This document shows, one piece after another, positions 16,798 through 25,231 of a stretch of 64,000 nt of DNA (the first letter of the stretch is position 1; each line of letters begins with the position of its first letter). The DNA is taken from the NCBI GenBank assembly GCA_019416285.1, contig DXXM01000014.1, positions 3,117-67,116 of the forward strand. The letters are read 5' to 3'. Below the pieces are notes generated by a model. The model was not told the DNA's origin and did no database searches. It worked only from the letters and a program-made list of their open reading frames with translations. A program made the position numbers and the translations under genes. Source of the DNA: Bacteroidales bacterium (GTDB taxonomy: Bacteria > Bacteroidota > Bacteroidia > Bacteroidales > Muribaculaceae).

Positions 16798-16829
16798 TTT
16801 GTCTAAGGCCATTTCTTGGCCTACCTTTG
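16798..16829 (+). promoter_or_regulatory. Strong orphan promoter
   Basis: TTTG at 16798-16801 and TACCTTTG at 16822-16829 with exactly 20 bp between is one of the best Bacteroidota promoter matches in the window. It does not lead into a protein gene; a terminator follows about 60 bp after the predicted start. Confidence 0.75.
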
Positions 16830-16835
16830 CATCAC

Positions 16836-16926
16836 GAACCTAAAACAATCTTTTTTACCTTAGAAATTGTACCTATTGGAAACTCATAAAAGGGAGCCGC
16901 GTGAAGCTGCTCCCTTTTAATTTTAG
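16836..16926 (+). ncRNA. Candidate small RNA of about 90 nt
   Basis: The transcript predicted from the promoter at 16798 would run about 90 nt to a terminator with a perfect 10-bp stem (16888-16897 with 16909-16918) and a following T-rich run. Nothing between encodes a convincing peptide. The unit sits alone in the 485-bp gap between lpxH and the perR-like gene. The gap is otherwise AT-rich; only the perR-like promoter near 17051 is recognisable in its remainder. Identity and targets are unknown. Confidence 0.55.
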
Positions 16927-17050
16927 GCTGTCGGGAGCGGTTTTATCCTCCCGCGCAATCCGTCCAAGAGGGCGCATATATATTATGGTGTACCGCCGGG
17001 GTGGGACAAAAATTTTTCCTGAAATTTTAACAATTTTTTTTCATGGAATA

Positions 17051-17081
17051 TTGCAGAATTAAAAACAAAGCATTAACTTTG
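17051..17081 (+). promoter_or_regulatory. Promoter of the perR-like/rubrerythrin operon
   Basis: TTG at 17051-17053, 20 bp, then TAACTTTG at 17074-17081. This predicts a start near 17088 and a 40-nt leader. An AT-rich stretch surrounds it that could hold an autoregulatory operator, but no clear palindrome was found. Confidence 0.75.
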
Positions 17082-17127
17082 CAACGAAATCAAAATTGTA
17101 ATTGTTACAAATCTGAACAAATTTCAA

Positions 17128-17559
17128 ATGCAGGTCACACCACCGACAACCCAGGAAATAATCGACATCTTGTCTGACGGAGGAGTCAAGCCCTCCGCAC
17201 AGCGAATGATGATACTCCGCTTTCTGATGGAAAACCGCATCCACCCGACCGTCGATGAAATCTTCAAGGCCCTGCAACCTGTTCACCCCACGCTCTCGCG
17301 CACGACGGTCTACAATACACTCCGTCTGCTCTCGGCTGCCGGTATCATCAACTGCATCGGCAACTCCGGCGACGGTGCCCGCTGGGACTACTCGCGTCAC
17401 CCCCACTCACATTTCCTCTGTACGGAATGTGGCCACGTGGCCGACGTAGGCTTCTGGTTCACTCTCCCGGACTTTTCCGACGAGCTTCCGCACTACGATT
17501 TCAAATCGGCCGAAGTGATATTCCGCGGTCTCTGCCCGCAATGCGCCGCAGCCCGCTGA
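17128..17559 (+). CDS. Fur-family transcriptional regulator (PerR-like)
   Basis: A 143-residue metalloregulator with an N-terminal winged helix (about 10-85, including SRTTVYNTLRLLSAAG) and a dimerisation/metal domain. The structural zinc cysteines are in CTEC (about 97-100) and CPQC (near the C-terminus); a His-rich metal site is HPHSHF. It is followed 82 bp later by rubrerythrin, a peroxide-scavenging protein that is a classic PerR target. I therefore infer peroxide sensing rather than iron or zinc uptake control. The subfamily cannot be fixed from sequence alone. Confidence 0.88.
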   Translation: MQVTPPTTQEIIDILSDGGVKPSAQRMMILRFLMENRIHPTVDEIFKALQPVHPTLSRTTVYNTLRLLSAAGIINCIGNSGDGARWDYSRHPHSHFLCTECGHVADVGFWFTLPDFSDELPHYDFKSAEVIFRGLCPQCAAAR

Positions 17560-17641
17560 TGCGCAGGCAAATAACAACCGAAAACAATCAAAAGAAATAA
17601 ATTTCGTATAATTATAAACAACTCTAAAACAATCATCAATC

Positions 17642-18193
17642 ATGAAGAAGAAATTCATCTGCACAGTATGTGGTTATGTTCACGAAGGTGACGCAGCTCC
17701 CGAAAAATGCCCCCTCTGCGGCGCTCCCGCAAGCAAGTTCAAAGAAATCAACGAGGGCGAGGCACTCGAATTTGTGACTGAGCACGTAATCGGCGTGGCA
17801 AAAGGCACAGACGAAGAGATGATCAAGGATCTCACCGCACACTTCAACGGCGAATGTGCTGAAGTAGGCATGTATCTTGCAATGTCGCGTCAGGCTGACC
17901 GCGAAGGCTATCCCGAAATCGCAGAGGCTTTCAAGCGCTACGCTTTCGAAGAGGCAGAACACGCTTCCAAATTCGCTGAACTCCTCGGCGAGTGTGTATG
18001 GGACACCAAGACCAACCTCGAGAAGCGCATGGCTGCTGAGGCAGGTGCCAACGCCGACAAGATGCGTATCGCACGCCGCGCAAAAGAGCAGAACCTTGAC
18101 GCTATCCACGATACCGTTCATGAAATGGCTAAGGACGAGGCTCGCCACGGCCAGGGCTTCCAGGGTCTCTACAACCGCTACTTCAAGAAATAA
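17642..18193 (+). CDS. rbr: Rubrerythrin, reverse domain order
   Basis: A 183-residue non-heme iron protein that reduces hydrogen peroxide in anaerobes. The rubredoxin-like domain is at the N-terminus (CTVCGYVHEG, then CPLCGAP, about 8-28). The ferritin-like diiron domain follows (about 45-183), with Glu ligands in FNGECAEVGMY, EEAEHASKF and KDEARHGQGF. This is the reverse of classical rubrerythrin. It lies downstream of the Fur/PerR-like gene and ends at a strong terminator. Confidence 0.95.
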   Translation: MKKKFICTVCGYVHEGDAAPEKCPLCGAPASKFKEINEGEALEFVTEHVIGVAKGTDEEMIKDLTAHFNGECAEVGMYLAMSRQADREGYPEIAEAFKRYAFEEAEHASKFAELLGECVWDTKTNLEKRMAAEAGANADKMRIARRAKEQNLDAIHDTVHEMAKDEARHGQGFQGLYNRYFKK

Positions 18194-18220
18194 GTCATAA
18201 CTACTTATTATGAACCCTCC

Positions 18221-18266
18221 ATCCGGAGGCGGAAAGCATGGCTATCCGCCTCCGGATTTCGTTTTT
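18221..18266 (+). terminator. Terminator of rubrerythrin
   Basis: Perfect 13-bp stem, arms 18221-18233 and 18245-18257, with a T-rich tail to 18266, about 30 bp after the stop. The rest of the 357-bp gap to the next gene holds only the promoter near 18456. Confidence 0.88.
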
Positions 18267-18455
18267 CCGGGCGGCGGAAATCAACTCCGCCTGCCCCAAT
18301 CTCCACCACACAGCGCCCGGATTCCGGTGCATGCAGCCCGACCCTCTGCCCGCGACTCCAAGGATTGTGTTATAAGCGAATTCTCTGAAAAGTTAATTAT
18401 ATTTAACGCCCACAAAATACTGTAACCATTTTGTCGAACTTTTGTAACTATGTTG

Positions 18456-18463
18456 TAACTTTG
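18456..18463 (+). promoter_or_regulatory. Promoter -7 element of the M28 lipoprotein gene
   Basis: TAACTTTG followed by C, with a TTTTG at 18429-18433 about 22 bp upstream. The spacing is slightly long but acceptable. The leader would be about 80 nt. Confidence 0.6.
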
Positions 18464-18550
18464 CCGCGTAATACCTTGACTCGCCATGTCGTGAATGACA
18501 TAGCACCCGGATATTTAACCAGAATATATTCAACCACAGCAAGCTAAGTC

Positions 18551-19567
18551 ATGAAAACATATCATATAGCAGCGTTTTTCTCCATCGCTGTGATACTTCT
18601 TTCAGCAAGCTGTCGCCAGTCATCGTCTGTCACGAAGACCGGTGAGGATACCCGTGTGGAAAAAAAGCTGAAATCCCCGGCCAAATTCAATCGTGACAGT
18701 GCATATTCCTACGTGCGACACCAGGTGTCATTCGGCCCCCGGGTGTCAGGCACACCGGAGAATGTGGCATGCCGCAAATACATAGTCAACGAGCTCACGC
18801 GCCACGGCGGTAAAAACGTGCGCGTGCAGACCGGCGAGGTCGAAGCCTTCAACGGCGACCGCCTCCCCATCGGCAACGTCATGGCCTCATTCGGCCCCGA
18901 TGTAAAGGACAGAATACTGCTCGTCGCTCACTACGACACCCGTCCCTGGTGTGACTCCGACATGAACGAGGAAAACCGCCTCAAACCGGTCATCGGCGCC
19001 AACGACGGCGGCAGCGGTGTGGGTGTGCTCCTCGAAGTGGCCCGCAGTCTCGGCCAGACAGAGCCTCCTATCGGGGTAGACTTCCTGATGGTCGACGCCG
19101 AGGACTACGGACAGGCTTCCGGATTCTCCACCCACGACACCTCCTGGTGTCTCGGAACTCAGTATTGGGTCAAGCACATGCCCTACGCTCAGGACTCGCT
19201 TCCGCGCTATGCTGTGATTCTTGATATGGTGGGAGGTATCGGAGCCAAGTTCCACCGCGAGTTCTTCTCCGAGGAAAACGCCCGCAATATTGTCGATAAA
19301 GTATGGTCAATCGCCGCCCGCTCAGGCTATGACTCCCGTTTCGTCAACAAAAACGGCGGTTCAGTGGTCGACGACCATCTTTTCATCAACGACGCCGGTA
19401 TCCCCGCAATTGACATCATCGAGTCAAAGAACGACAACACCGGCACCTTCCCCCCCACATGGCACACCATCAACGACACGATGGAAAACATCGACCCTGC
19501 ATCGCTTGAAGCCGTCGGCCAGACAGTGCTCAACCTCATCCACAACGAAATAGTCTGCAAGGAATAA
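18551..19567 (+). CDS. M28-family lipoprotein, glutaminyl-peptide cyclotransferase-like
   Basis: A 338-residue envelope protein with a lipoprotein signal (hydrophobic leader ending ASC, about residue 20). A zinc-dependent M28 fold occupies most of the chain. Metal-site motifs are AHYDTRPW (H127, D129), GANDGGSGVGVLLE and the EDYG segment. The TRPW-DSD motif and the overall pattern are typical of the bacterial glutaminyl cyclase branch rather than aminopeptidases. That branch forms N-terminal pyroglutamate on exported proteins. The exact activity is inference from family features. Confidence 0.85.
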   Translation: MKTYHIAAFFSIAVILLSASCRQSSSVTKTGEDTRVEKKLKSPAKFNRDSAYSYVRHQVSFGPRVSGTPENVACRKYIVNELTRHGGKNVRVQTGEVEAFNGDRLPIGNVMASFGPDVKDRILLVAHYDTRPWCDSDMNEENRLKPVIGANDGGSGVGVLLEVARSLGQTEPPIGVDFLMVDAEDYGQASGFSTHDTSWCLGTQYWVKHMPYAQDSLPRYAVILDMVGGIGAKFHREFFSEENARNIVDKVWSIAARSGYDSRFVNKNGGSVVDDHLFINDAGIPAIDIIESKNDNTGTFPPTWHTINDTMENIDPASLEAVGQTVLNLIHNEIVCKE

Positions 19568-19642
19568 TACTTTCCGCCATCACCCCCGGAAACCACAATA
19601 GAACGGACTCCGCGATAAAACAGAATCCGGCATAAAAAATTT

Positions 19643-19681
19643 CAGGGAAACATTCTCTTCTCGAGAACGTTTCCCTGTTTT
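19643..19681 (+). terminator. Terminator after the M28 gene
   Basis: Stem CAGGGAAAC (19643-19651) with GTTTCCCTG (19669-19677), an additional inner CTC/GAG pairing, and a short T-run. Confidence 0.8.
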
Positions 19682-19708
19682 CATGAAAAAGAATTGATGA
19701 TTATTTTA

Positions 19709-19741
19709 GAGGGTGTTTAATAACAATAGTCAAACACCCTC
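19709..19741. mobile_element. 33-bp minimal derivative of the MITE
   Basis: It begins with the same 22 bases as the left end of the 320-bp element and closes after a few bases with CAAACACCCTC, giving 10-bp inverted ends and almost no interior. TTA flanks it on both sides (19706-19708 and 19742-19744), again a 3-bp target repeat. It lies between the convergent M28 and OmpA-like genes and could also act as a hairpin there. Confidence 0.7.
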
Positions 19742-19790
19742 TTAGTCCTGTATATGCGGATTATTCAGAGTTCGGTCAGAGAAGCTGTCA

Positions 19791-20492
19791 TTATTTGAGA
19801 GTTCCCTGATTTGCCTGCTCTATCATCTCCTTGCTTGCGGTGATGTAGATCTCGACACGGCGGTTCTGCGCACGTCCCTCGGCAGTCGAGTTCGATGCGA
19901 TATAGTCCTGCATCGGGAGTCCTTCGGCTGAAAGGCGGGTAGCGGCCACCCCGCTGTTGAGAAGATAGTTGCGCACGGCGTCAGCACGTCCGTTTGCCAC
20001 ACGCTCGTTGACTGCGAGTGTGCCGGTATCGTCGGTATAGCCGTAGATCTGCACGTTTGTGCCGGGATTGTTGATGAGCGATGCAGCAAACTTGCTGAGG
20101 TCAGTGCGGGCATTGGCGCTCAGAGTAGTGCCGTTGGTGGGGAAGAGGATTCCGCCGTTGAAAGTCACCTGGATAGCCTGGAGACCGTTTTCGTCTGTCA
20201 CCTGCTTGACTTCGGCCTGTTTTGCGAGTTCAGCCTGGAGTTCAGCCTGCTGCTTGTCCATCTTTTTGCCGATGAGGACACCGGCGCCTGTACCTACAGC
20301 CGCACCGATTGCTGTTCCGATAGCCGCGCCTTTACCGCCTCCGATGAGAGCGCCGAGGCCGGCACCGAGAGCCGCACCGCCGCCACCGCCGATGGCAGCG
20401 CCTTTGCCTGTGTTGGTCCAGGAGGAGCATCCCGTCGAAAGAAGCACACAGAGAGCCATTGCAGGAATACCTAAAGCTTTTGCGAGTTTCAT
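19791..20492 (-). CDS. OmpA-family lipoprotein with glycine-zipper segment
   Basis: A 233-residue envelope protein. The signal peptide ends in the lipobox LSTGC (Cys about 22). A Gly/Ala-rich zipper with repeated GAAIG and GALIGGG patterns spans about 30-75, followed by a short Gln/Lys helix. A C-terminal OmpA-like peptidoglycan-binding domain covers about 105-225, with NVQIYGYTDDTG and NRRVEIYI. It resembles YiaD-type proteins that tie the outer membrane to peptidoglycan. It is monocistronic, with its own promoter. Confidence 0.92.
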   Translation of the reverse strand: MKLAKALGIPAMALCVLLSTGCSSWTNTGKGAAIGGGGGAALGAGLGALIGGGKGAAIGTAIGAAVGTGAGVLIGKKMDKQQAELQAELAKQAEVKQVTDENGLQAIQVTFNGGILFPTNGTTLSANARTDLSKFAASLINNPGTNVQIYGYTDDTGTLAVNERVANGRADAVRNYLLNSGVAATRLSAEGLPMQDYIASNSTAEGRAQNRRVEIYITASKEMIEQANQGTLK

Positions 20493-20530
20493 TTTTTATA
20501 TTTTTTAAGTTAACGTGTTAAATCTCGACG

Positions 20531-20561
20531 CAAATATAGGAAATTCCTACATCTTTCCAAA
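20531..20561 (-). promoter_or_regulatory. Promoter of the OmpA-like lipoprotein gene
   Basis: On the minus strand TTTG (20558-20561) and TATATTTG (20531-20538) are 19 bp apart, a good Bacteroidota promoter. The predicted start is about 30 nt before the ATG at 20492. Confidence 0.7.
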
Positions 20562-20774
20562 AAATTGACCGTTAATGACAGCTAATTTTCGGAAGCGTCT
20601 GTATAGATATTACGTCAGTGGTAAAATAAAGTTTTACCACTGCTGACAATCTTTGATAAAAAATTCTTAATTTTGTAATCGTTATGGCGACGTCAATTCC
20701 TTCCGTCGGCATGACAGGCCCATGAAATGCACTCACTCCGGGGTCTGAGACGAAGGTTAACCTTAAATAATGTC

Positions 20775-21698
20775 ATGTCAACAAAGCGTTTTTCCCCCAA
20801 AGGCAACCTCTTGCTCTATCATGCCGGGGCCGCAGTTGCAGTCATGGCCTGGGGAGTCTCGTTCATTTCCACCAAAGTGCTCCTCGAAAGCGGACTGCAC
20901 CCAATCGAGATCTACATTTACCGTTTCGCAATCGCCTACCTCGCAATGCTGCTCATCTGCCACAAGAAGATTCTGAGCAACTCGCTGCGCCATGAATTCA
21001 TGTTCATGCTCTGCGGACTCTTCGGCGGCTCAATTTACTTCATATCGGAAAATGTGGCCCTCGAATACACCCTTGTCAGCAACGTGTCGCTTATCACATC
21101 GCTCTCGCCGCTGCTGACTGTGCTTCTCATCGGATTCATCTACAAGACCGACCGCGTCAGCAAGGAGACCATCCTCGGCTCCATAGTCGCGTTTCTCGGC
21201 GTCGGACTTGTGATATTCAACAGCAGCTTCAATCTGAGCATAAAGCCCCTGGGCGACCTGCTCTCGCTCCTGGCAGCCTTCTGCTGGGCCATCTACAGCC
21301 TCATTCTCAAGAAACTCAACCCGCTCTACAGCGCCCTCTTCATCACCCGCAAGACATTCTTCTATGGCGTGCTGACGGCACTGCCATTCCTGCTTATCGA
21401 ACCGCAGATCACACCTCCGACAGTGCTCGTGGAGCCCAAACTGCTACTCAACATTCTCTTCCTCGCCCTATTCTGCTCAATGTTCGCCTATCTCATGTGG
21501 GCAGCCATCATCGGCAAGATAGGAGCCGTCAAAGCATCCAACTACATGTATTTCCAGCCGGTAGTGACACTGGTGTTCTCCTTCATCATACTCGGCGAGA
21601 AAATCTCGCTTATCGGATATACCGGATGCGCGATGATTCTCCTCGGCGTGTGGATGTCGGACTATCTGCAGAAACGTAAATTACGCACAATACAATAA
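20775..21698 (+). CDS. EamA/DMT-family permease
   Basis: A 307-residue inner-membrane transporter of the drug/metabolite superfamily, with about ten hydrophobic helices arranged as two EamA repeats (about 15-140 and 160-300). The start at ATG 20775 (MSTKRFSPKGN) leaves only a short basic N-terminus before the first helix; an in-frame start 48 bp upstream adds non-family residues. A TAATTTTG at 20668 may be its -7 element. The Tricorn-like gene follows after 29 bp, so cotranscription is likely. The substrate is unknown. Confidence 0.9.
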   Translation: MSTKRFSPKGNLLLYHAGAAVAVMAWGVSFISTKVLLESGLHPIEIYIYRFAIAYLAMLLICHKKILSNSLRHEFMFMLCGLFGGSIYFISENVALEYTLVSNVSLITSLSPLLTVLLIGFIYKTDRVSKETILGSIVAFLGVGLVIFNSSFNLSIKPLGDLLSLLAAFCWAIYSLILKKLNPLYSALFITRKTFFYGVLTALPFLLIEPQITPPTVLVEPKLLLNILFLALFCSMFAYLMWAAIIGKIGAVKASNYMYFQPVVTLVFSFIILGEKISLIGYTGCAMILLGVWMSDYLQKRKLRTIQ

Positions 21699-21727
21699 AC
21701 CAAATCAGTTTACCCATCTACCCCATC

Positions 21728-24700
21728 ATGAAGAAATCTCTGTTAAGCCTTCTATGTCTCGGCACAGTGTTCGGGGCAGGCGCCATCACTCCGCTCTGGC
21801 TCCGCGATGTACGCATCTCGCCCGACGGCACGAAAATCGCCTTCACCTATAAGGGCGACATCTACACCGTCCCCACCGCCGGAGGACAGGCCCGGCTGCT
21901 GACAGCTCAGCCCGGCACACTGGAATCGGAACCCGTGTGGTCACCCGACAGTAAAAAAATCGCTTTTGCCTCAGACCGTGAAGGCTCTAACGACGTATTC
22001 ATCGTGGACGCCGACGGAGGCGAGGCAACACGCCTGACTTCCAACTCCGCCGCAGAACTGCCCCAGGCCTTCAGCCCCGACGGAAAATATGTGCTCTACT
22101 CAGCCTCCATCCAGGACGCTCCCTCCGCCCACCTCTTCCCCGCAGCATGGCAGACCGAGCTCTACGCCGTGCCCGTGGCCGGCGGACGTCCGCGCCAGGT
22201 GCTCTCCACTCCCGCCGACGCAATGAGCTTCCTCCCGGACGGCAAGTCATTTGTCTATGTCGACCGCAAGGGAGGCGAGGACCAGTGGCGCAAACACCAC
22301 ACCTCGTCCGTCACCCGCGACATCTGGAAATATGACGCGGCCTCCAAGAAGCACACGAACATCACCGCCCACGCCGGCGAGGACCGCAGCCCGGTGCTCT
22401 CGACCGACGGCAAGACGCTCTACTTCCTCAGCGAGCGCGACGGCGGCTCATTCAATGTCTACTCCCTCCCCCTGGCCGACCCCTCCAAGGTCAACGCCCT
22501 CACGGATTTCAAGACACATCCCGTCCGCTTCCTCTCGCGCAGCAACGACGGTACTCTCGCCTTCACCTACGACGGTGAAATCTACACCATGCGCGACGGC
22601 GCCAAGCCCGCAAAGGTGAAGATTGACCTCATCGCTGACCAGGCTGACCCGACCTACGTGCGCTCGTTCACCACCGGCTCTCGCGGAGCAGTGCCCTCGC
22701 CCGACGGCAAGCAGGTGGCCTTCACCAACCGCGGCGACGTGTTCGTGACCTCCGTAGAGTATCCCACAACCCGCCAGATTACCGCCACTCCCGGCGGCGA
22801 GAGCGCAGTGGAATGGGGCACAGACAACCGCACCCTCTACTACACCTCTGACCGCGACGGATATTTCAACATCTACCGTGCCACCATCGGCCGCGCCGAG
22901 GACCCCAACTTCGCCAACGCCACCCTCATCAACGAAGAGCCTCTCTTCAAGGGCAACGACAGGATAGACCGCGCCAATCCCGTGATTTCGCCCGACGGCA
23001 AGAAGATGGCCTTCCTGCTCGGACGCCGCGACATCGCCGTGATGGACCTCGCGTCGGGCAAGGTGACACAGCTCACCCACGGCAACGTGTGGAACTCGCG
23101 CAGCAGCGGCATCAACTACTCGTGGTCGCCCGACAGCAAATGGCTCGCCGCCTCTGTCGACATGCACCGCCGCAGCCCCTATTTCGACATCGCCATCATC
23201 AACGCCACAACCGGCGAAATCACCAATATCACCAACTCGTCATACTCCGACACCAATCCCCGCTGGGTGATGGGAGGCGACGCCATCCTCTTCACCAGCG
23301 ACCGCTACGGCATGCGCAGCCAGGCATCATGGGGTTCGCAGGATGACATCTTCCTCGTGTTCACCAACCAGGCCGCCTACGACCGCTACCGTCTCTCGCC
23401 CGAAGACTTCGCTCTTGTCAACGAAATGAAGGCTGCAAAGAAGAAGGACGGCGCCAAGGCATCGGCTGACAAGAAAAACGCTTCGGCCGACAAGAAAAAC
23501 AATGATAAGAAGGACGACGCCAAGGCCGACGACAGCAAGAAGGCATCCGAAAAGAAGGATGTTAAAATCGAGCTCGACGGCATCAGTGACCGCATTGTCC
23601 GTCTGACCCCCTTCTCCTCGGAAGTGGCCGACTGCTATGTCGACGACAAGGGTGAGACTCTGTGGTTCCTCTCGGCTTTCGACGACGGCTATGACCTCTG
23701 GAAGAAAGACCTCCGCAAAGGCGACATCTCAATGGCCAACAAGCTCAACGCCGGCGCCCTCTCGATGATTCCCGACGCCGCAGGCAAGAACCTCTTCCTC
23801 CTCGGCGGCACGTCGATGCGCAAAATGGCGCTTCCCGGCGGAAAGATGGAGCGCATCAGCTTCAGCGGCCGTCAGAAGCTCAACCCCGCAGCCGAGCGCG
23901 ACTATCTCTATGACTATATGCTCAAGGAGGTCGATGCCCGCTTTTTCATGCCCGACATGAACGGCTGCGACTGGAAAGCTATGGGCGAGGCTTACCGCAA
24001 GTTCCTCCCTCACATCAACAACAACCATGATTTCGCTGAACTCGCAAGCGAGATTCTCGGCGAGCTCAACATCTCGCACTCCGGCGGCCGCCACCACTCT
24101 CCCGTGCGCTCCGACGAGCCCACAGCATCACTCGGCCTCCTCTACGACCTCACCTATATGGGTCCCGGCCTGAAGGTGGGCAGCATCGTGGCCAAAGGTC
24201 CCTTCGGAGGTGCTGACACAAAGATGGTGCCCGGCTCGGTCATCACCGCAATCAACGGCCAGACAATCGGCAGCGACAGCGACTACACTCCGCTCTTCAA
24301 CGGCATAGCCAACCGTAAGACACTCGTCAGCTTCACTCTCCCCTCGGGCGAGAAGGTCGAGGAAGTAGTGCTCCCCATCTCGTCTGCAGCGCTCACCGGC
24401 CTGCTCTATCAGCGCTGGGTCGACCGCAACGCTGAACTCGTCGACTCGCTCTCCGGCGGTCGTCTCGGCTACGTCCACATCAAGGCTATGAACGACGAAA
24501 GCTACCGTCCGATGTATGCCAAGCTCCTCGGCAAATACAATGACTGCGACGGTGTAATCATCGACACCCGCTACAACGGCGGCGGCCGCATGCACGAGGA
24601 CATCGAGGTGCTCTTCAGCGGCAAGAAATATCTCAATCAGGAAATCAAGGGTGAAGTAGTGGGCGAAATGCCCTCGCGCCGCTGGAACAAGCCTTCAGTC

Positions 24701-25027
24701 ATGCTTACCTCCGAGGCCAACTACTCCAACGCACACGGCACTCCCTGGGTCTACCGTCATGTAGGCATCGGCAAGATTGTCGGCGCTCCCGTCCCCGGCA
24801 CCATGAGCTCCGTGAACTGGATTACAATGCAGGACCCCACGCTCGTGTTCGGTATCCCCGTAATCGGCTTCAAGACCGCCGAAGGCAACTATCTTGAAAA
24901 CACCCAGCTCGAACCCGATGTGAAGGTGCTCAACGACCCCTCGCGCATCATCTACGGTATCGACGATCAGATTTCCGCCGCCGTCAACACCCTCCTCAAA
25001 GACATCGACGCCCAGAAGAAGAAATAA
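21728..25027 (+). CDS. Tricorn-like S41 peptidase with beta-propeller and PDZ
   Basis: A 1099-residue exported protease with a signal peptide (about 1-19). Two N-terminal beta-propeller regions of TolB/WD40-like repeats (about 25-545) show many SPDGK blades. A strongly Lys/Ala/Asp-rich charged linker spans about 563-615. A further propeller/C1-like part follows, then a PDZ domain (about 800-885). The C-terminal S41 domain has DTRYNGGG and a candidate nucleophile Ser at 1000 in NYSNAHG. Homologues degrade peptides, probably in the periplasm here. It is the last gene of a two-gene unit. Confidence 0.93.
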   Translation: MKKSLLSLLCLGTVFGAGAITPLWLRDVRISPDGTKIAFTYKGDIYTVPTAGGQARLLTAQPGTLESEPVWSPDSKKIAFASDREGSNDVFIVDADGGEATRLTSNSAAELPQAFSPDGKYVLYSASIQDAPSAHLFPAAWQTELYAVPVAGGRPRQVLSTPADAMSFLPDGKSFVYVDRKGGEDQWRKHHTSSVTRDIWKYDAASKKHTNITAHAGEDRSPVLSTDGKTLYFLSERDGGSFNVYSLPLADPSKVNALTDFKTHPVRFLSRSNDGTLAFTYDGEIYTMRDGAKPAKVKIDLIADQADPTYVRSFTTGSRGAVPSPDGKQVAFTNRGDVFVTSVEYPTTRQITATPGGESAVEWGTDNRTLYYTSDRDGYFNIYRATIGRAEDPNFANATLINEEPLFKGNDRIDRANPVISPDGKKMAFLLGRRDIAVMDLASGKVTQLTHGNVWNSRSSGINYSWSPDSKWLAASVDMHRRSPYFDIAIINATTGEITNITNSSYSDTNPRWVMGGDAILFTSDRYGMRSQASWGSQDDIFLVFTNQAAYDRYRLSPEDFALVNEMKAAKKKDGAKASADKKNASADKKNNDKKDDAKADDSKKASEKKDVKIELDGISDRIVRLTPFSSEVADCYVDDKGETLWFLSAFDDGYDLWKKDLRKGDISMANKLNAGALSMIPDAAGKNLFLLGGTSMRKMALPGGKMERISFSGRQKLNPAAERDYLYDYMLKEVDARFFMPDMNGCDWKAMGEAYRKFLPHINNNHDFAELASEILGELNISHSGGRHHSPVRSDEPTASLGLLYDLTYMGPGLKVGSIVAKGPFGGADTKMVPGSVITAINGQTIGSDSDYTPLFNGIANRKTLVSFTLPSGEKVEEVVLPISSAALTGLLYQRWVDRNAELVDSLSGGRLGYVHIKAMNDESYRPMYAKLLGKYNDCDGVIIDTRYNGGGRMHEDIEVLFSGKKYLNQEIKGEVVGEMPSRRWNKPSVMLTSEANYSNAHGTPWVYRHVGIGKIVGAPVPGTMSSVNWITMQDPTLVFGIPVIGFKTAEGNYLENTQLEPDVKVLNDPSRIIYGIDDQISAAVNTLLKDIDAQKKK

Positions 25028-25043
25028 CCGTGCCGACGGACTC

Positions 25044-25073
25044 TGTGAGGATGTTGCAAAATACATCCTCACA
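25044..25073. terminator. Hairpin after the Tricorn-like gene
   Basis: Perfect 10-bp stem, 25044-25053 with 25064-25073, 17 bp after the stop codon. No T-run follows. It is one of three hairpins in the 204-bp gap between convergent genes. Confidence 0.55.
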
Positions 25074-25077
25074 GCCT

Positions 25078-25108
25078 GTCCGGTAGGGACATTTTAAAAA
25101 ACGTCCAC
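25078..25108. repeat. REP-like palindromic element, copy 2
   Basis: Inverted copy of the element at 4366-4399: GTCCGG tail, then GGGACATTTTAAAAAACGTCC and CAC. One arm base differs from copy 1 (a single mismatch in the stem). It sits between two terminator-like hairpins. Confidence 0.55.
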
Positions 25109-25131
25109 AACTACAAAGCAACAGGTCACAC

Positions 25132-25187
25132 AAAAAACAGAAGGTAATCCAGCCCGATTCAGTTCGGGGGATTACCTTCTGTTTTTT
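25132..25187. terminator. Bidirectional terminator, Tricorn-like gene / ftsZ
   Basis: Perfect 19-bp stem with arms 25132-25150 and 25169-25187, flanked by A and T runs so it works in both directions. It closes the dcw cluster downstream of ftsZ. Confidence 0.92.
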
Positions 25188-25231
25188 GCGTCCCTGCGCT
25201 ATATGAATGGCTGCGGGAGTATTGGTTTGGT

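Noticed and set aside
18210..18425. 71-codon frame after rubrerythrin
   Set aside because: It starts in the terminator hairpin and covers only non-coding DNA with no domain.
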